This document shows, piece after piece, positions 13,756 to 23,812 of a stretch of DNA of 64,000 nucleotides; position 1 is the stretch's first letter, and each line of letters opens with the position of its first letter. Under the pieces are notes generated by a model that searched no databases, was not told where the DNA came from, and saw only the letters and a list, made by a program, of their open reading frames with translations. The DNA lies in contig CM067084.1 of assembly GCA_034008185.1 (NCBI GenBank), positions 74,056,255-74,120,254 on the forward strand, read 5' to 3'. This DNA is from Gorsachius magnificus (Eukaryota; Chordata; Aves; Pelecaniformes; Ardeidae). The position numbers and the translations under genes are program-made.

Positions 13756-14340
13756 TGTCGTAGTTCAACCCCAGTCAGCAACCAAGCACCACCCAGCCGC
13801 TCGCTCACCCTCCCCCCGCCAGTGGAATGGGGGAGAGAATCTGAAGAGCAAAAGTAAGAAAACTCATGGGTTGACATAAGAACAGTTTAATAATTGATAT
13901 AAAATACTAATAATAAAAAGTTGTAATACAAAGGAAAACAAAGGGGAGGGGGGGAGAGAGAGGAACAAAACTCAGGAAAAGCAAGTGATGCAACCCCTCA
14001 CAGCTTGTCAACCCATGCCCAGCCCATCACCGAGCAGCAGTCACTGCCCCCCGGCCAACTCCCCCCAGTTTCTATACTGAGCATGATGTCCTATGGTCTG
14101 GAATATCCCTTTGGTCAGCTTGGGTCAGCTGTCCTGGCTGTGCCTCCTCCCAGCTTCTTGTGCACCTCCTTGCTGGCAGAGCATGGGAAGCTGAAAAGTC
14201 CTTGGCTTAGTCTAAGCACTGCTTGGCAAGAACTAAACCATCATTGTGTTATCACATTATTCTCATGCTAAATCCAAAACACAGCACTATACCAGCTGCT
14301 AAGGAAGAAAATTAACTCTGTCCCAGATGAAACCAGGGCA
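13756..14340 (-). mobile_element. Solo-LTR-like endogenous retroviral element
   Basis: This 585-bp element begins TG and ends CA. Its sequence order matches, from memory, a long terminal repeat very common in bird genomes. Read on the minus strand it starts TGCCCTGGTTTC..., continues through a GAGTTAATTTTCTTCC segment, and ends in a GGTTGAACTACGACA-type terminus. An ATTAAA polyadenylation signal is at 13886-13891 (minus strand), upstream of the conserved CATGAGTTTTCTTAC segment. The plus strand has a G-rich patch at 13941-13958. No gag, pol or env remnant flanks it, so recombination to a solo LTR is the simplest reading. The class (ERVL-like) is my recollection and not demonstrated. The 5-bp flanks (CCCAG and CTCTG) do not match, so no target-site duplication survives, or the edges are slightly misplaced. 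Confidence 0.8.
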
Positions 14341-15262
14341 CTCTGCTACATTCAAACCTCTTGTCATTCATTATCTGTGGGCTCTCCCATGAACAGGTCT
14401 TTGTCCAGGCCATGCTGCTCTTTGTAGGTGGCATTCCCATCCATACGGATGGCTGGAACAGCCCTTAAATCCCACTGAAGTTCTATTTTAAGGCTGTGTT
14501 CTCAAGTGCTCTCTGCACCTCTCTGGAGTGAGCTGAACTTAAGCCTGTGCAAATACCTGCCCTGTAGAAGTGAGACAGGGTAGCTGTGTGTAAGTAAACT
14601 CAGTCTTTCTTCATTCTTCTCTGCTGCCCATTTGGGATTCATTGCTGGTCACCTACTGATGTTCATATTTTAAAGCGTATCTTCAGTCAAGGACCAGAAA
14701 CAAAATGAGCTCGCTTAGAGGCCAGTCATGTACTCCAAATGATGGGAACTCCATTACATGTCTAATGACAGGTCTTGGCTTCATTTGGCACTTGAAACCT
14801 TTCAGACCAGGTTTCAAGCAGGTTTGAGGTAATGGAGCATGTGAAGGCATGAAAATCACTTCTTCTGGGTAACACAAATTTCACAGGCAACCCATAGCTT
14901 GTCCCAGGTTTCTAGGCAATACTTATAAGCACATTTTAGGGAATAATAACCCAATTGCCAACGGCCAAGTATTATTTCTAAAAACAGGTTTCAGTGTTCC
15001 TTTTACCATTTAATAGCTATTCATAATGTGTTTAAATATGTGTATGATATTAGTCCTCTAAGGACCTGAAGCACTTGGCAGACAATGATGGTGTACACTA
15101 CAGAAATGTCACTGTGATTAGACGAATATCCTCATTTCCATTTTTCAGGTAGAAAAACTAAAGCAGAGAATTCCCATGGCTTTTCCATCCTTGTTGGAGA
15201 AGTCTGTCTAAGAACTGGGAACACAGGAAAGCTGTTTTACTCCTGTGAACTACGTAAATCTT
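14341..15262. other. Unique noncoding DNA
   Basis: No exon or RNA gene is recognised. An L2/MIR-like scrap at 15055-15180 is listed separately. Confidence 0.6.
15055..15180 (+). repeat. Possible L2/MIR-type ancient repeat scrap
   Basis: A GAAGCACTTGGCAGACAATGA segment is followed about 70 bp later by CTCATTTCCATTTTTCAGG and AGAAAAACTAAAGCAGAGA. This order resembles the shared L2/MIR 3' pattern (AAGCACTTTACA..., then CCTCATTTTACAGATGAGGAAACTGAGGCAGAGA). The fragment is strongly diverged, and the call is by pattern memory. Confidence 0.35.
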
Positions 15263-15580
15263 ATCACAGAGTCATGGAAGCAGGGTAATGTAAGTTGGAA
15301 GAGAATTTGAAAATCGCACAGACTGGCCACTTGCTCAAAAAAAGAGCCAGCTTAGATCAGGTTACTCAGGACTCACTGCAGCTGAGTTTTGAATATCCCC
15401 AAGGATGGATATTGCACAACATCACTAGGTAAATTGCTCAAATGTCTGACTACCCTCATCAGGAAATTTTTTTCCTAACAACTACCTGGAATTTCTACTC
15501 TTGCGAGTTGTCTCCGTGGCCTCTTGCCCACTGTGCACCTCTAAGAAGAGTCCAGCTCCATCTTCACTATATTGTCTTCT
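15263..15580 (-). mobile_element. CR1 LINE 3' fragment, old and diverged
   Basis: Read on the plus strand, the order is that of a reversed CR1 3' end. It shows a decayed tail (TCACAGAGTCATGGA), a degenerate AGTTGGAAGAGA, GATCAGGTTACTCAGG, TTTTGAATATCCCCAAGGATGG, then TCATCAGGAAATTTTTTTCCTAACA, CCTCTTGCCCACTGTGCACCTC and AAGAAGAGTCCAGCTCCATCTTC. Substitutions and small indels are frequent, so this is an older insertion than those at 11.3 and 56 kb. The 5' edge fades around 15580-15600. It encodes the decayed last part of ORF2. Confidence 0.85.
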
Positions 15581-17660
15581 CATAAAAATGAATTATGACC
15601 ACTTATTTCACCACCTCATAAGATTTTCAGCTTTATTACTACATTTATAATAGCTATAGTAAAGTTTTGATTTTCTTAAAGATTACTTGTGATCACACAG
15701 CTAAGTATGTTCCAGATACTGTAGAAGAAATTGTATTTGGTGTAGTCACTCACTTCACCCAGTGAAGTGGAAAATCAATGCAATACGTACATCTTGTTAG
15801 GCTCTACACTTGCTTATGAAAGTTTTCCTGATAAACTCTGACCATGCTAACACTTCAGTCCAAAAGAAGTTTCTCCTGGGATGCATCATCTGCGGACGCA
15901 AACTATCATCACCCAATTAAGTCAATGGGACCATGACGACTGCACTTGCCAAGCTGCATTGTATGAAACTTTACCAAAAAAAAGGCATGAAACCATATGA
16001 GAAGGGATGTCATGAACACCAGGGAACCTGAACAGTGTATATAGCTTTCTTTTGGTACAATGAACTCATGCCTGCTAGCTGTGGTGGGGTCTAATACAAT
16101 ATTTCATATTAAACTTGTATAGCTGTCAAGTGAGCATACTAATGCTGGCATAAAAATCTACTTACTTTCTGTTTCCCATGCTAACTCAATACTAATGGAC
16201 AGTTACATACATATATGCATATGCTTACTGTAAGCAGGTAGATGTCTGTAAGCTATATAGAACATACCATGTATGTCTATGAGGAATACTTAGTTCATCT
16301 TTGGAGATGTAAAAATACCTTTTTGGATGAAAGGATGAACAGAAATTTGCAAAGGGCATTCCATTAGATTGTAATCATTCTCTTGTTAAAAAAAAGGCAA
16401 AAAAAGGATGTGCTTACTATAGTCACATAAAACAACAGTGACGCCCCAGATCTGGAAGCAACCAAAAGGAATTCACATCTTTCCTACTTTATGCAACAAA
16501 TTTCAATGGAAAATTATGTCAGGGACTGGCTAATCTGGAGTGTCATTCCTGGAAACAGCATTTCTGTTGGGTTTGCTGGTGTACTGGGAGTGGCTGTATG
16601 GCAGAAGGACCATTCAAGCATCACTGGTGGTTTTCTGTAAGTCATGTGCTAGCAGGGGCATTAATACAAGCCAAGTTTGGCCCTCTGCCTTTTTAGCTCA
16701 TCCTCCTAATACAGGGAATTATTCTGACAGCAAGTATTTCTGTGCCTGCTGTGGTGGTGTCCTCCAACTGCCTTTATCCTGCTGTTCAAAATTAGTGACA
16801 CAGAGAGGAAGAATAACTGCAACAAGCTGAACAGTTTATAGGACAAGTTCCCTAGAGCAAATGCTCTAGAGCTGCTTTTAACGGCAGTTTCATTCCATCC
16901 ATAAAAAGCTGAGCAAGCTAGACCCCTCTCAGATGCTTGCAGCATAGTTGCCCTTTGCTATTTAATTTTTGGAATAGGTTTTCTTTGGTCCAGGAGAGTC
17001 ATTTATTGCAACTGATGTCCTTTGGAATAGGAATGAAGTTGCATCAGACTTCAAATGAACGCTAATTACATAGCAAATAGGTGGCAGGAGTGTTCCCAAG
17101 TTCAGCACTACAGCTCTGCAACCAGCCAAGGAGTGAGATGGATTTAATTTTAGTCCAAGTACAGATTGTTTGGAGTGTTTTTATTATTTTATTTTACAGC
17201 TATTTAAAAAAAAAAAGAAAGAAAGAAAAATTCATAACAGCAAACACATCTGTGCTACATATTTTCCCTGTGTGGCACGGCAACAGCTTCAGTCTACGAA
17301 AATTAATGGACTGTAACAATATGGTTGGAATTTACATGTGGAGTTGGCACCAGAATCAGGAAACGGACAACATTCCCTGATTGTAGAAATGTGCAGTTCA
17401 CCTTTTCTCAGTTATACAACATTAAAAGGAAGCATATCCCTATCATTGTCCTATTTATATCATCAGCATTAAATCCATCCATCCAGTGCAGAGGCTCTGC
17501 TGCCTCTGCTAAGATGCACCAAACTGACCCCCTCCGATTATGACATGATTTTTCCTCAATTACGAAACATGAAAATTTGTCAAAGAGTGTAGCTTCCATG
17601 GAAGAGAGTTTGGCATAGAGAGAACTTCAACAGATTTTACTAATCCCAGTCATAAAGTGT

Positions 17661-17738
17661 GTGTAGCCGTCCCAGTGGTCTCATGCACGAGATATTGATC
17701 TCCGAAACTGCAATCACAGGTTCAGGTCCCACATGGGT
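17661..17738 (+). pseudogene. Decayed tRNA-Leu-like sequence (pseudogene or SINE head)
   Basis: GTAGCCGTCCCAGTGGTCT, GCACGAGATATTGATCTCC and GGTTCAGGTCCCAC line up in order and spacing with a vertebrate tRNA-Leu: GGTAGCGTGGCCGAG-GGTCT, the anticodon arm, then GTGGGTTCGAATCCCAC. The A-box region (TAGCCGTCCCAGTGG) is well kept. The B-box (GGTTCAGGTCC) differs from GGTTCGANNCC at two positions. The T-stem 5' half no longer pairs with its CCCAC partner, and the acceptor stem is not closed, so it is not a functional tRNA. It could be a dead tRNA-Leu copy or the head of an old tRNA-derived SINE. Confidence 0.35.
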
Positions 17739-20700
17739 AAGACTTTTTTCTCCCAATAAAAAAATGCAAGAAAAGTGTCTGCTTAACCTACAAAGAAGAG
17801 CAAAGATATACATTAAACAAGTGCTGTGCGAAGACATCATTTGTTGAGAAATGCAGCGGTGACTGACAAGCTGCGAATGTAAAGTAGGTCAATAAAGACT
17901 CGACATATCTTTTCAGGTTAAAATAGTCTTTCTAAGGAAGAGGACCGGATGCACTGGTCTGGGTTGCTCTGATAGCTTTATTTTGAAAATTGTATACATA
18001 CATTAAAAGATTAATTTTTGATTGCTGCACAAGCTTGGTAATAAGTCACAGAGACACAAACTCTTACACCTGCCCCGGATAGAGTATTACTTGGTACAGG
18101 TGCACGTTCATTCTGATCCAGCCAGGTACAACAGCGCTCTCAGTGTGAATATCTAGAGGACAACAGGGCAAGATTAGCAGAATGAGGTGTTCGTTTTTAT
18201 TAGAGCATATGGTACAGCTGGAAAAATTAAACAAGTGTTTGGGTGCACGAGCCCTCCCTCAAGTCTGAAATAGAAGCAGCAGACTTCAAAGTTAAACAGA
18301 AATGGGCAACACTTGCTTTACTGAATATATCATAGGCCATTTCTAGAAGAAAAGGTAGCAGGCACCCGTGGAGAAAAGATATATAGGGAAGGACCTTGAG
18401 GGACAGAGATGATAAGGTGGCTATCTCCTAGGAGCCAGGTGGAGAGCCCATGGTTATTGGTATCTATTGGAGCTGTGAATTTTAGCTGCCAGGTGCATCT
18501 TTGTCAGATATTTTTGTAGGTTCCCTTTGCAGCTCATGAAAAGTTTGAATGCCAGTCTTGAAGTTCCCGAAGCTGGGCTCGCAGGAGGCTGGAAAGAGTT
18601 TCTCAGCTTTGAAGTACTTTCTTCTTTCAAATCCAGGAGCTAGTGTCTGTTCCCCAAGTCAGAATCCAGAGAATCCTAAGACACTGGTGAAAACCCCAAC
18701 CAAGTAGTCATGTCCAGTAGTAATAATCAGCAGAGCCGCTGCATCTTCCAAGCCACAGCATGTGAGCTGAGGCACGGCAGAGAGCCATGGCTGCTGTTAA
18801 CCTACAGTGAAGGGGAGGTAAAACACATCAGCTTAAACCTCAGCAAGAGTCCTAAAGCAGTCTATTTAAGCTGTCATCTGCGGCAGCCTTAGAAAGCACA
18901 CACGACCCATTACCATGGGTGCCTAGTTGGTGCCTAGTGACAGAATTGCATATCTAAACCTTAAAAAACATTTCAAACCCATCATGGGTGGAAGATATTT
19001 ATCTTCGTGATCTTTAGTGTCTCCTTTCCACAGGGAAGGAGTGAGCAGAAGGCACAGCTCACTTCTCATAGGAAGTGACTGGATATGAGTTTGCAGGCTT
19101 GCCTGTGTTGATTAAACTTCCCTTCTTTTGACCTCAGAAAAAGGAAGAGCCTTGATGGTCCCAGATTCTCACATCCAAAGGAATAGGTGAGGCTCTGCCC
19201 ATGGTGACGATGAAGTAGGAGAAGCCAGAGATGTGGAGTGAGAGAAGTGAAGACTAGGGGCTTACAAGTAACTTAGTCTTTTGGGACAGTCTGCTCATGG
19301 TCCAGGACACTTGCCATTACTTTTCCTAACTGAAATACCACAGATACTGGGAAGCACAATTTAATTCCTATCCATGTGAGTATCCAATACAAGTGGTCTA
19401 GCTCTGAGATTATTGTTCATTCTGCTTATTTTACCAATGCCTTGTCTTTGTTCTCTTTCGCAGACTTGCTAACCTCAGTCACCTGTAGTGTCCTGCCTAA
19501 TTTGGAGATTCCTAGGACAGGCACCCAAGAACTGAGATTTGACAATTCTCCCATATGGATTTAATTCAGTGCATTTTATACAAATAAGTGCTTCCTGTCT
19601 GCAGATCTGGAGCCCAGCGGGCCACCAACTGCCATGAATAAGCTGGAAAAATGGCTCCAGAAAACTTGTGGGTGGGCAAGAATCACATTTTCCAAAACAT
19701 TGCTAAAGTTTACAAGATGTCGATTATTTTGGTGCTTTTTCCAAGATAAGTTAATCAATAACCTTCCCATGTGCCATTTCACAGCTACGCCTCACACTCA
19801 GGCCTCTGGGAGCCCTTGGCTGCTGGACTCATTCGTTTGCGAGTATAACTGATGTCAATTTGTTGTTTCAGTGAGCAGGGAAGCCTGCCAGCTCCTTCTG
19901 TGGCAAACTGATTTTAATGCTATTAGATTCTCATTTCTGCTGCAGAGCATTAAGTACTTTATTGCTGAAATATGTGCAATGGCACTAATGATGGATTTAC
20001 TGTTCCCCTGAGGTGTGCAAGTGGGGAAAAATACCCAGGCCTTGCCTGGCTGGAGAAACTCAGCATCTCCCCTCTAGCTGGGTACCTAAGCATTTTGTCC
20101 AGGAATGGTCCATTTCAGATCTGACCCTTTAGGTGCAAGAATGGCCCAAAGCACCAATCTGAGGTACTACAGGCAGTGAAGAGGGGCAGGTAGCTCTGAA
20201 AATAAAGGTAAAAGGGGGCAAGGTGTGTCACCTCAGGATAACATGTGTTTTGAACAATTTATCATATCCTGGACTTAAACATTGTTAGCTCCTCAGTCAA
20301 CTGAGGATGCACAATAGCAGATGATATGCACACTTCAGGTCTCCTCCCCTGTGCAATGGGACATGGCAAGTATTTGTCTCATTATAACGATAGAGCAGAG
20401 GTTCATGGCTATGGCAAACCCTAAGTGGAGAGTGGTTGTTTTCAGGAGTGCCCCACATTTATGAATCGAAGGTGGGAAACTTGAAAAATATCAGTTATCC
20501 CAACCCCTACTGCCCCCTCTATATTCAATATTTCAAGGAAATATTTGTTTGTTTTTCTTTTCCTTTTGCTGGTGGTGTAGTGTGGGAGTAAATCTGCAGT
20601 CCCCTGATATTCACAGTTTTAATTTAAAAAAACTAGAAGCCCAGGCCCCTCACTGAGCCCTCCACTTTTGCTCAATTAGCAGTTTGGCATCTGCCATAAT

Positions 20701-20784
20701 GAAACCTGGTTCTGCGTGGCTGAGTGATGAAGATACCAATCATCTGCAAGCAGGTGGTGGACCAAAGGGCATTTTTTTTAGGAA

Positions 20785-20905
20785 AGAATTTTAGCATGTG
20801 CTTAATTCCCAGTGAAGTGGAGCTAAGCACATGCTTAAAGGCTTTTCTGAATAAGGACGGACGTATGACCATGCTTAAGAGATTTCCTGAATCTTTCCAT
20901 AAGGT
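20785..20905 (+). repeat. Ancient repeat with CACATGCTTAA units
   Basis: TAGCATGTGCTTAA, TAAGCACATGCTTAAAGGC, TTTTCTGAATAAGGAC, then CCATGCTTAAGAGATTTCCTGAATC form a degenerate series of ATGCTTAA and CTGAAT motifs. The same motifs recur at 49027-49165 in this window. The pattern is, from memory, an old repeat abundant in turtles, crocodiles and birds (AAGCACATGCTTAAGTGCTTTGCTGAATC). No coding capacity is visible. Confidence 0.55.
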
Positions 20906-21977
20906 GGCTTTTTACTGGGTTCAATAAGATTTGACTGGAAACCAGAAACCCCTTTCCTAAGTTTTTGCGGGTTGTATATTTGTTCAAACTTTGCCAACAT
21001 AGGGGGGTAGAACAGCATTTAAACACAAAGAAAATGAATGAAACAAGATACCAATTGGAAACAGAGACTTCACCATGGAGAAAATGGTCATTTAATTTTT
21101 CCTTCATATGTTATTATGTTCAAAAAAGCAATAAAGTAATAAAACCACCCAATTTCATTAGGTGGTTGAAATAAGTGTATATCATCAATGGAGATATTAG
21201 GTTGCATGAGTGTCATCACCAAGCTCTTTTAATGGCCTTCGACTACTAAAGGGCTGAGTGTTTTGTTCTGGGTGTGTAGCCCCAGCTCCGTTTAATTTCA
21301 GTGGACACGTGCTCTCCATCTGTGTGTCTGGGATACTTCCTACCCATTGCTTCAAAAAGGAACATTTCCCACATGCGTTATTCTGAGCTGTCAGAAACAG
21401 CCCTATAATTTATTGATCTGACCTGATGAAGTTAAATGGGTTCAGCTCCAAGCAAAGAAGTTTTAATAAAAACTGGGTACAGTGCAGGAGAAAATGTGCG
21501 TGGAAGGCTCCTGAAATAAGGTGCAGAAGTGAAACGCTTCTGGCAATGTGTTCACACAGTTCCAAGCAAAGAGGACAGCGCAGCTCAATGAATTGCCGTC
21601 TGGGAGCTGGGCTGCGGTAAGTGACCATATGAGCACTCTTAGCCCGCTCCAGCTAACTGGACCGCTTGCAAAGGCATAAATGTTTCCAGACATTGAGATT
21701 TGCCTGGATGCAGGGTAACTGTGCTTTATGTGTATATTTGTACCACTTAAAAGAGAGCTAACTTAATACTTTCTGCAGTAAAAATCACACGTGGCAAGAG
21801 ATTCACCCTGATGAAGAAGTTTGCAGCAGGGCGTAAGTGCTCTGCATAGTGGTCCTTTGTACGTGGGGTGAAGTCTCACTTTAGTTCATTTGTTACATCT
21901 CTGTGGGGAAAGGTAGTGTCATGACAAAGGACTGAATGTAGCAAGGATTTTCTAAAACTGTAAGGATTTATTTTTTA

Positions 21978-23690
21978 TTTTTTTATAGTTATGTCGGTGA
22001 TAAAAGGAAAATGTGGGCCCTCTCCAGAAGGTAACAGGAGACCTGGTTACCTGGTATACAGAGAAGGCTGAGTTACTCAAAGGCTTTCTTGCCTCAGTTT
22101 TCACCAGCAAGTGCTCAAGCCACACAGCCCAAGTCACAGAAGGCAAAGGCAGGGACTGAGAGAATAAAGATCCACCCGCTGTAGGAGAAGATCAGGTTCA
22201 AGACCATCTAAGGAACCTGGAGATGCACAAGTCCATGGGACCTGATGAGATGCATCCGTGGGTCCTGAGGGAACTGGTGGATGAAGTTGCTAAGCCACTA
22301 TCCATCATATTTGAGAAGTCATGGCAGTCCAGTGAAGTTCCCACTGACTGGAAAAGGGGAAACGTAGCCCCCATTTTTAAAAAAGGGAAAAAAGGAAGAC
22401 TTGGGGAACTACAGGCCAGTCAGTCTCACCTCTGTGTCCAGCAAAATCATGGAACAGATTCTCCTGGAAACTATGCTAAGGCACATGGAAAATAAAGAGA
22501 TGATTTGTGACAGCCAACAAGGCTTCACTAAGGGCAAATCATGCCTGGCAAATTTCATGGCCTTCTAAGATGGGGTTACAGTGTTGATGGATAAGGGAAG
22601 AGCAACTGATGTCACCTACCTGGACTTGTGCAAAGCATTTGACACTGTCTTGTATGATATTCTGGTCTCTAAACTGGAGACACATGGATCTGATGGATGG
22701 ACCACTCGGTGGATAAGGAATTTGCTGGATGGTTGCACTTAAAGAGTTGTGGTCAACAGCTTGATGTCCAAGTGGATACCAGTGACAAGTGGGGTTCCTC
22801 AGGGGTCCCTATTGGGACCAGCACTGTTTAACATCTTTGTCAGCAACATGGACAGTGGGACTGAGTACACCCTCAGCAAGTTTGCCAATGACACCAAGTT
22901 GTGTGGTGTGGTTGACATGCTGGAGGGATGGGATGCCATCCAGAGGGACCTTGACAGCCTTGAGAGGTGGTCCTGTGTGAACCTCATGAAGTTCAACAAG
23001 GCCAAGTGCAAGGTCCTGCACATGGGTCAGGGCAATCCCAAGCACAAATACAGGCTGGGCAGAGAATGGATTAAGAGAAGCCCTGAAGAGAAGGACTTAG
23101 CGGTGTTGGTGGATGAGAATCACAGAATCACAGAATCACAGAATCACAGAATCACAGAATGGCAAGGGTTGGAAGGGACCTCGGGAGATCATCTAGTCCA
23201 ACCTTAAGTTCAACATGACCCAGCAATGTGTGCTTGCAGCCCAGAAGGCCAATGATACCGTGGCCTACATTCAAAAGAAGCATGGCCAGCAGGTCGAGGG
23301 AGGGGATTCTGTCCTTCTACTCCACTCTCATGAGACCCCACCTGGAGCCCTGCATCCAGCTCTGAGGCCCCAACATAAGAAGAATGTGAATCTGTTGGAG
23401 CTGAGAGAGTTGGGGTTGTTCAGCCTGGAGAAGAGAAGGTTCCAGGGACACCTTATAGCAGTCTTCCAGTACCTGAAGGGGGCCTACAAGAAAGCTGGAG
23501 AGGGACTTCTTACAAGGGCATGTAGTGATAGGACAAGGGGTAATGGCTTTAAACTGAAAGAGGGTAGGTTTAGCTTAGATACAAGGAAGAAATTCTTTAT
23601 AATGAGGGTGGTGAGACACTGGCTGCCCAGAGCAGTGGTGGACTCCCTCCCTCCCGGAAGTGTTCAAGGCCAGGTTGGTTGGGGCATTGA
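21978..23690 (+). pseudogene. CR1 ORF2 pseudogene: broken reverse transcriptase
   Basis: The reverse transcriptase is recognisable but dead. An early frame loss near 22003 joins RK to the NVGPL segment. There is a stop near 22158, and an indel in the A-rich run at 22377-22402 shifts the frame before the [18 protein letters not shown] block. TAA stops occur at 22566 (after AFMAF, from a Tyr codon) and 22740 (from a Gln codon before RVV). The YLDFSKAFD block reads YLDLCKAFD at 22617. The catalytic FADD box reads FAND (22881-22892), so the first catalytic aspartate is lost. After the nested insertion the frame resumes with MTQQC. A 63-bp in-frame gap joins NLLE directly to [13 protein letters not shown] near 23400, removing the RRATK...YEE segment. 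Confidence 0.88.
23117..23204 (-). mobile_element. Nested CR1 tail inserted in older CR1
   Basis: About 88 bp of reversed CR1 3' end sits inside the plus-strand CR1: five AATCACAG octamers, then GGGTTGGAAGGGACC, then a GATCATCTAGTCCAACC end. The host element reads GGATGAGA before it and AAGTTCAACATGACC after it, which join into the expected CR1 coding sequence (DE-KFNMT). The insert is therefore a separate, later retrotransposition with extreme 5' truncation. Its octamer tail has five units, more than most copies here. Confidence 0.9.
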
Positions 23691-23812
23691 GCAACCAGAT
23701 CTAGTGGAAGGTGTCCCTGCCCATGGTAGGGGGGTTGGAACTAGATGATCTTTAAGGTCCCTTCCAACCCAAACCATTCTATGATTCTGTGATTCTTTGA
23801 TTCTATGATTTG

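Larger units (their letters stand above)
15581..21977. other. Unique noncoding DNA, no gene recognised
   Basis: No convincing exon was found. The open frames are at most about 100 codons and unrelated to known proteins. A TA/CA-rich stretch lies at 16201-16222, and an A-rich run with GAAA units at 17204-17230. A tRNA-like sequence (17661-17738) and an old archosaur-type repeat (20785-20905) are listed separately. Confidence 0.65.
21978..23812 (+). mobile_element. CR1 LINE, 5'-truncated, old and disrupted
   Basis: CR1 similarity begins around 21978 (a frame reading [10 protein letters not shown]) and runs to a 3' tail of degenerate ATTCTATG octamers at about 23778-23808. The element covers most of the RT and C-terminal part of ORF2 plus a 3' UTR whose last part (GGGGGGTTGGAACTAGATG) differs from that of the copy at 11.3 kb, so it belongs to a different subfamily. 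It is interrupted at 23117-23204 by a reversed CR1 tail. Relative to the intact copy it lacks 63 bp near 23400. No target-site duplication was found. Confidence 0.93.

Noticed and set aside
13941..13958. G-rich patch as a functional G-quadruplex
   Set aside because: It lies within the LTR and lacks four clean G-tracts with short loops.
23117..23160. Octamer array that could be mistaken for a CRISPR or satellite array
   Set aside because: It is the AATCACAG tail of a reversed CR1; no spacers, and eukaryotic context.
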